DNA of 7,961 nucleotides from Chloroflexota bacterium (lineage in GTDB: Bacteria; Chloroflexota; Anaerolineae; Anaerolineales; Villigracilaceae): contig JAKANW010000107.1 in NCBI GenBank assembly GCA_021823555.1, forward strand, positions 1 to 7,961, in the 5' to 3' direction. Positions 5,181-7,961 of this stretch are shown here, one piece after another. Position numbers and translations under genes: made by a program. Position 1 is the stretch's first letter. Each line of letters starts with the position of its first letter. A model generated the notes under the pieces. It did not search any database and was not told the origin of the DNA. It saw nothing but the letters and a program-made list of their open reading frames with translations.

Positions 5181-5236
5181 GCTACAGTAAACGATAAATT
5201 CTCGAATTCGGCGTTTTGCTGAAAGAGAGGAGACAC

Positions 5237-5722
5237 ATGGCTACTGAAACAGCAAACAAGTCAACCAAGATACTGCTTCTTGCCACCCTGTCGGGCGGAT
5301 ACCGCGGAGCCGATATGACCGGGCAGGGACACATGGATTATCCGCCCAACACCTATATCTTGCCGGTGATGAGCTCAGCCATCTTCCCGCCCAAGTTCTA
5401 CATGGATGCCTTCGAAAAAGGCTTCGATGCCATCACGGTCATGTACAGCGGCACCGATAGCCCTTACAAGGGTGAGTCTGAAAAGACGGCAGAAATTGTG
5501 AATCAAACTTACGACAGGATGAAAGAACTCAACCTGGATCCGCGCCGTCTGCGGCTGGCCGCCATCTGTACCGTGTGCGTGCGCCCATTTCTGGAGGAGG
5601 TCCAGCGCGCTGAGAACCTGCTCGAGGAAATAGGGCCGGTGCCGCGTCCATTGACCAAACCGCGCGTACTTCTTTCCCAGCCGATGGAGCCGCAAGGAGA
5701 TACCACCTATGTCAACGAATAA
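5237..5722 (+). CDS. MvhD-like (hydrogenase iron-sulfur subunit family) protein without cluster ligands
   Basis: A 161-residue protein with the framework of MvhD, the subunit that passes electrons into HdrA: GYRGAD (21-26), MDYPPNTYILPVM (33-45), FYMDAFEKGFDAITV (54-68) and LNLDPRRLRLAAI (98-110) align with conserved parts of that family. All cysteines expected for the [2Fe-2S] cluster are replaced: the FCCxWCSYxGAD region is LATLSGGYRGAD, the VMCSGR region is VMSSAI, and the GCHxGDCHY region is MYSGTDSPYKG. A new pair, C111 and C114 (CTVC), appears instead. It therefore cannot bind the usual cluster and may be structural or act as a thiol relay, perhaps with TusA. The ATG at 5237 has AGGAG at 5228-5232; a TTG at 5216 in frame lacks a site. 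It overlaps the next gene by 14 bases. Fold assignment is good, function open. Confidence 0.75.
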   Translation: MATETANKSTKILLLATLSGGYRGADMTGQGHMDYPPNTYILPVMSSAIFPPKFYMDAFEKGFDAITVMYSGTDSPYKGESEKTAEIVNQTYDRMKELNLDPRRLRLAAICTVCVRPFLEEVQRAENLLEEIGPVPRPLTKPRVLLSQPMEPQGDTTYVNE

Positions 5723-7055
5723 TCTCAAAGTGGACACGCTGGTGGTTGGCGGCGGGATTGCTGGGATGCAGACCGCGCTCGACTTGGGCGATCAGGGCTA
5801 TCAAGTCGCACTGGTGGAACGCAAATCCAGCATCGGCGGGAAAATGATTGACCTGAGCAAGGTCTTCCCCACACTGGACTGCTGCAGTTGCATCACCACC
5901 CCCAAGATGTCTGCCACAGCGCATCACGACAACATCAATCTGTTGACCTATAGTGAAATCGAGTCCATCGAACGCAATGGGAAAGACTTCACGGTGCAGG
6001 TGCTCAAGAAGCCGCGCTATGTGCGCGAAGATGATTGCACGGGCTGCCGCTCCTGTGAGTTGGTCTGCCCGCTCGAAGTCCCGGACAATGAACATGAATT
6101 CGGGCGCACGGCGCACCGCGCCGTTTACGTGCCGTTCAGCACAGCGGTCCCGCAAAAGGCGGTGGTGGATATTGATCACTGCCTGTTTTGCGGCAAGTGC
6201 ATCCAGGCTTGTCCCTCGGATGCGATTGATTTCACCCAGCAGCCCGAACACGTGGAAATCGAAACCCGCAGTATCGTGCTGGCGACCGGCTATGAAACTA
6301 CGCCGTTGGACGCCAAGAAGGAATATGACGCCGGCAACCTGCGTAACGTGATCAGCGGCATGATGATGGAACGCCTGCTCGCTCCCACCGGACCTTATGG
6401 GCGGGTGCTGCGACCCTCGGATGGGAAGATGCCCGCCTCGATTGCCTACGTCCAATGCGCCGGATCGCGCGACCAGACCCTGGGCGTGCCGTATTGCTCA
6501 CGGGTCTGCTGCATGTATGCCATCAAACAGGCTATGCTCCTTTCGGGCGCGCTGCCGCTGGCGGAAATCACCATCTATTACATGGACATCCGCACCTTTG
6601 GCAAAGGCTACGAACAGTTCTACCAGAACGCAAAAGCGATGGGCATCGAATTCGTCAAAGGCAAGGTGGCGCGTATTCGCGAGGGGGAAAACCAAAGCCC
6701 CATCGTGCGCGTGGAATTGATTGACGAATTCGGCAAGACCCGCGTGACCGAACGCCAGCATGACTTGGTGGTGCTCTCCGTAGGCATGTTGCCCGGCTAC
6801 AACCCGCAACAGATGTTCAATGTCCCTGTCGCCGAAGATGGCTTTGTTCAAATCCCCGATTACAACGTGTTCCCTGCCGTGACTTCGCAACCGGGCATTT
6901 TCGTCACCGGCACAGCGGCAGGCCCGATGGACATCGTGGACAGCATCATGATGGCTGGCGCGGCAGCCGCCGCGACCGCCTCTTATCTGGAATCCAGCAA
7001 TGGGTCCGGGAAAGAGGCGCAAAGCCAGCCCGAAAGGAACGTGGAATATGCCTGA
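5709..7055 (+). CDS. hdrA: HdrA-like FAD and iron-sulfur protein
   Basis: A 448-residue flavoprotein related to subunit A of heterodisulfide reductase, the FAD-bearing hub for electron transfer or bifurcation. The FAD motif GGGIAG (14-19) is followed by SSIGGKMIDLSKVFPTLDCCSCITTPK with C58, C59 and C61, the region that holds an extra cluster near FAD in HdrA. Two [4Fe-4S] ferredoxin motifs follow (C110, C113, C116, C120 and C158, C161, C164, C168), then YVQCAGSRD (C250) with C263, C267 and C268, and the C-terminal FAD-closing segment GIFVTGTAAGPMDIVDSIMMAG. It lacks the roughly 150-residue N-terminal domain of full HdrA, which the next gene carries. AAGGAG (5694-5699) supports the ATG. It overlaps both neighbours (14 and 8 bases), so the subunits are probably made together. 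Electron donor and acceptor cannot be read; QmoA or sHdrA-like roles are alternatives. Confidence 0.93.
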   Translation: MSTNNLKVDTLVVGGGIAGMQTALDLGDQGYQVALVERKSSIGGKMIDLSKVFPTLDCCSCITTPKMSATAHHDNINLLTYSEIESIERNGKDFTVQVLKKPRYVREDDCTGCRSCELVCPLEVPDNEHEFGRTAHRAVYVPFSTAVPQKAVVDIDHCLFCGKCIQACPSDAIDFTQQPEHVEIETRSIVLATGYETTPLDAKKEYDAGNLRNVISGMMMERLLAPTGPYGRVLRPSDGKMPASIAYVQCAGSRDQTLGVPYCSRVCCMYAIKQAMLLSGALPLAEITIYYMDIRTFGKGYEQFYQNAKAMGIEFVKGKVARIREGENQSPIVRVELIDEFGKTRVTERQHDLVVLSVGMLPGYNPQQMFNVPVAEDGFVQIPDYNVFPAVTSQPGIFVTGTAAGPMDIVDSIMMAGAAAAATASYLESSNGSGKEAQSQPERNVEYA

Positions 7056-7961
7056 GGAACTCGTCAACAAACAGGCGCAAGAGGAACAAAATCCCCAGGA
7101 TGAAACGCCGCGCATCGGTGTGTATGTTTGTAACTGCGGTGGGAACATTGGTGATGTGGTGAAGACCGAGATGGTCGCCAGGATGCTTGAGAAACAGCCG
7201 AACGTGGTCGTTTCCCGCAGCAACATGTTCATGTGCTCTGATCCCGGCCAGAAATTGATCACGGATGACATCCAGGAAAGGGGCGTCAACCGCGTGGTCA
7301 TTGGCGCCTGCTCCATCTTCCTGCATGAGCAGACCTTCCGCCGCACGCTGACCCGCGCCGGGCTGAATCCCTATCTGTATTATCACATCGGCCTGCGCGA
7401 GCAGGTCAGTTGGGTACATCACGGCACGCCCAAGGAAGCCACCGAAAAAGCCATCCGTATGATGTCGGCGGGTGTAGCCAAGGCGCGCAACATGAAACCC
7501 CTGGACCCGGTGCGCCTGCCGGCCCATCGCCAGGCATTGGTCATCGGCGGCGGCGTGGCGGGATTGCGCTCCGCGCTGGATATGGCGCGCCGCGGGTTGA
7601 AAGTGACGCTGGTGGAAAAGAGTCACTACCTGGGTGGGCACATGGCCCAATGGGAGCGCGTCTTCCCGACCAACGAAGAGGCGCGTCCGCTACTCAAGCG
7701 GCTGATTGATCGCGTCCTGGCGGAACCGAACATCACCATCCACACCGGCGCGGAAGTCATTGGCGCGAAAGGCTACGTGGGCAATTTCACGGTCACCGTT
7801 CGCCAGCAACCGCGCGGCGTGCGGGGAATCTTCCCCAATGAGCAGGAAGCCGTCGCGATTTGCCCCATCAAGCAGAGACGCGAGTTCGATTACGGCCTCT
7901 CGACCCGCAAGGCAATCTACCGAGCGTATACCGGCTGTGTGCCTGAGGGCTTGGTGATTGA
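7048..7961 (+). CDS. hdrA: Second HdrA-like flavoprotein, 3' end cut by window
   Basis: The first 304 residues of a larger HdrA-like protein. The N-terminal domain found in full-length HdrA is present: RIGVYVCNCGGNIGD (C28, C30), FMCSDPGQKLI (C63), GACSIFLHEQTFRR (C88) and LNPYLYYHIGLREQVSWVHH. The FAD motif is GGGVAG (167-172), followed by LGGHMAQWERVFP. After VFP the usual cysteine stretch (DCxxCxxTPK) is replaced by TNEEARPLL. In the next ferredoxin-like region, AICPIKQRREFDYGLSTRKAIY, only one (C272) of four expected ligands remains. It therefore keeps the flavin but has lost clusters that the preceding HdrA keeps, which suggests a heterodimer of unequal partners. AAAGGA (7033-7038) precedes the ATG. 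The protein runs out of the window; a C-terminal MvhD or further ferredoxin domain, as in QmoB, is possible but unseen. Confidence 0.93.
   Translation, partial: MPEELVNKQAQEEQNPQDETPRIGVYVCNCGGNIGDVVKTEMVARMLEKQPNVVVSRSNMFMCSDPGQKLITDDIQERGVNRVVIGACSIFLHEQTFRRTLTRAGLNPYLYYHIGLREQVSWVHHGTPKEATEKAIRMMSAGVAKARNMKPLDPVRLPAHRQALVIGGGVAGLRSALDMARRGLKVTLVEKSHYLGGHMAQWERVFPTNEEARPLLKRLIDRVLAEPNITIHTGAEVIGAKGYVGNFTVTVRQQPRGVRGIFPNEQEAVAICPIKQRREFDYGLSTRKAIYRAYTGCVPEGLVI

Noticed and set aside
5712..6455. 247-residue open frame on the minus strand
   Set aside because: Antisense shadow of the HdrA gene with GC-rich codons; His-rich, no family resemblance and no ribosome site.
6498..7650. Two long minus-strand frames (282 and 234 residues)
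   Set aside because: They lie opposite the conserved HdrA coding sequences and read as antisense translations, rich in His and Arg, without motifs.
1..7961. CRISPR array, tRNA or rRNA, defence island
   Set aside because: No regularly spaced repeats, no tRNA-like cloverleaf and no rRNA were seen. The PIN fragment is the only toxin-like trace and is broken, so there is no support for a defence system.

Overview
The window looks like a chromosomal stretch from an environmental, probably anaerobic or facultative bacterium, most plausibly of the Chloroflexota (Anaerolineae type). That is an inference from gene content (TusA next to HdrA-like flavoproteins, an ArsR-ArsC fusion followed by a metallophosphoesterase), mixed base composition and a REP-like repeat containing CCTTCGACAAGCTCAGG. 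No rRNA or other marker gene is present to confirm it.

Left part (1-1480): a leftward ABC-transporter ATPase, cut by the window edge just after its LSGGQQ signature, is divergent from a TetR-family regulator. The gap between them holds two palindromes built from the same half-site (CGAACA/TGTTCG), which are good operator candidates, and a REP-like hairpin. Downstream of tetR are an orphan Rrf2/IscR-like palindrome and an intrinsic terminator.

Scar region (1500-2480): three broken genes lie side by side. They are the N-terminus of a SWIM zinc-finger protein (minus), the C-terminal tail of a PIN-domain toxin-like protein (minus), and the C-terminal third of a heavy-metal P1B-type ATPase (plus). 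The last two meet head-on near position 1850, which marks a rearrangement breakpoint. About 320 bp without a gene follow.

Arsenic pair (2480-4050): a promoter with an ArsR-type operator drives a single-chain fusion of an ArsR-like DNA-binding domain and a thioredoxin-type arsenate reductase. It is translationally coupled (ATGA) to a calcineurin-like metallophosphoesterase.

Sulfur/electron-transfer operon (4360-7961, continues beyond the window): two CRP-like palindromes exactly 24 bp apart precede a small ArsR-family regulator. It is followed by TusA (sulfur carrier), a MvhD-like protein that has lost every expected iron-sulfur ligand, an HdrA-like flavoprotein with two ferredoxin clusters, and a second HdrA-like protein cut off by the window end. 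The genes from the MvhD-like one onward overlap. The layout suggests a TusA-fed, HdrA-based sulfur-oxidation or electron-bifurcation complex. The asymmetric loss of cysteines between subunits makes this the part of the window most likely to be new biology.
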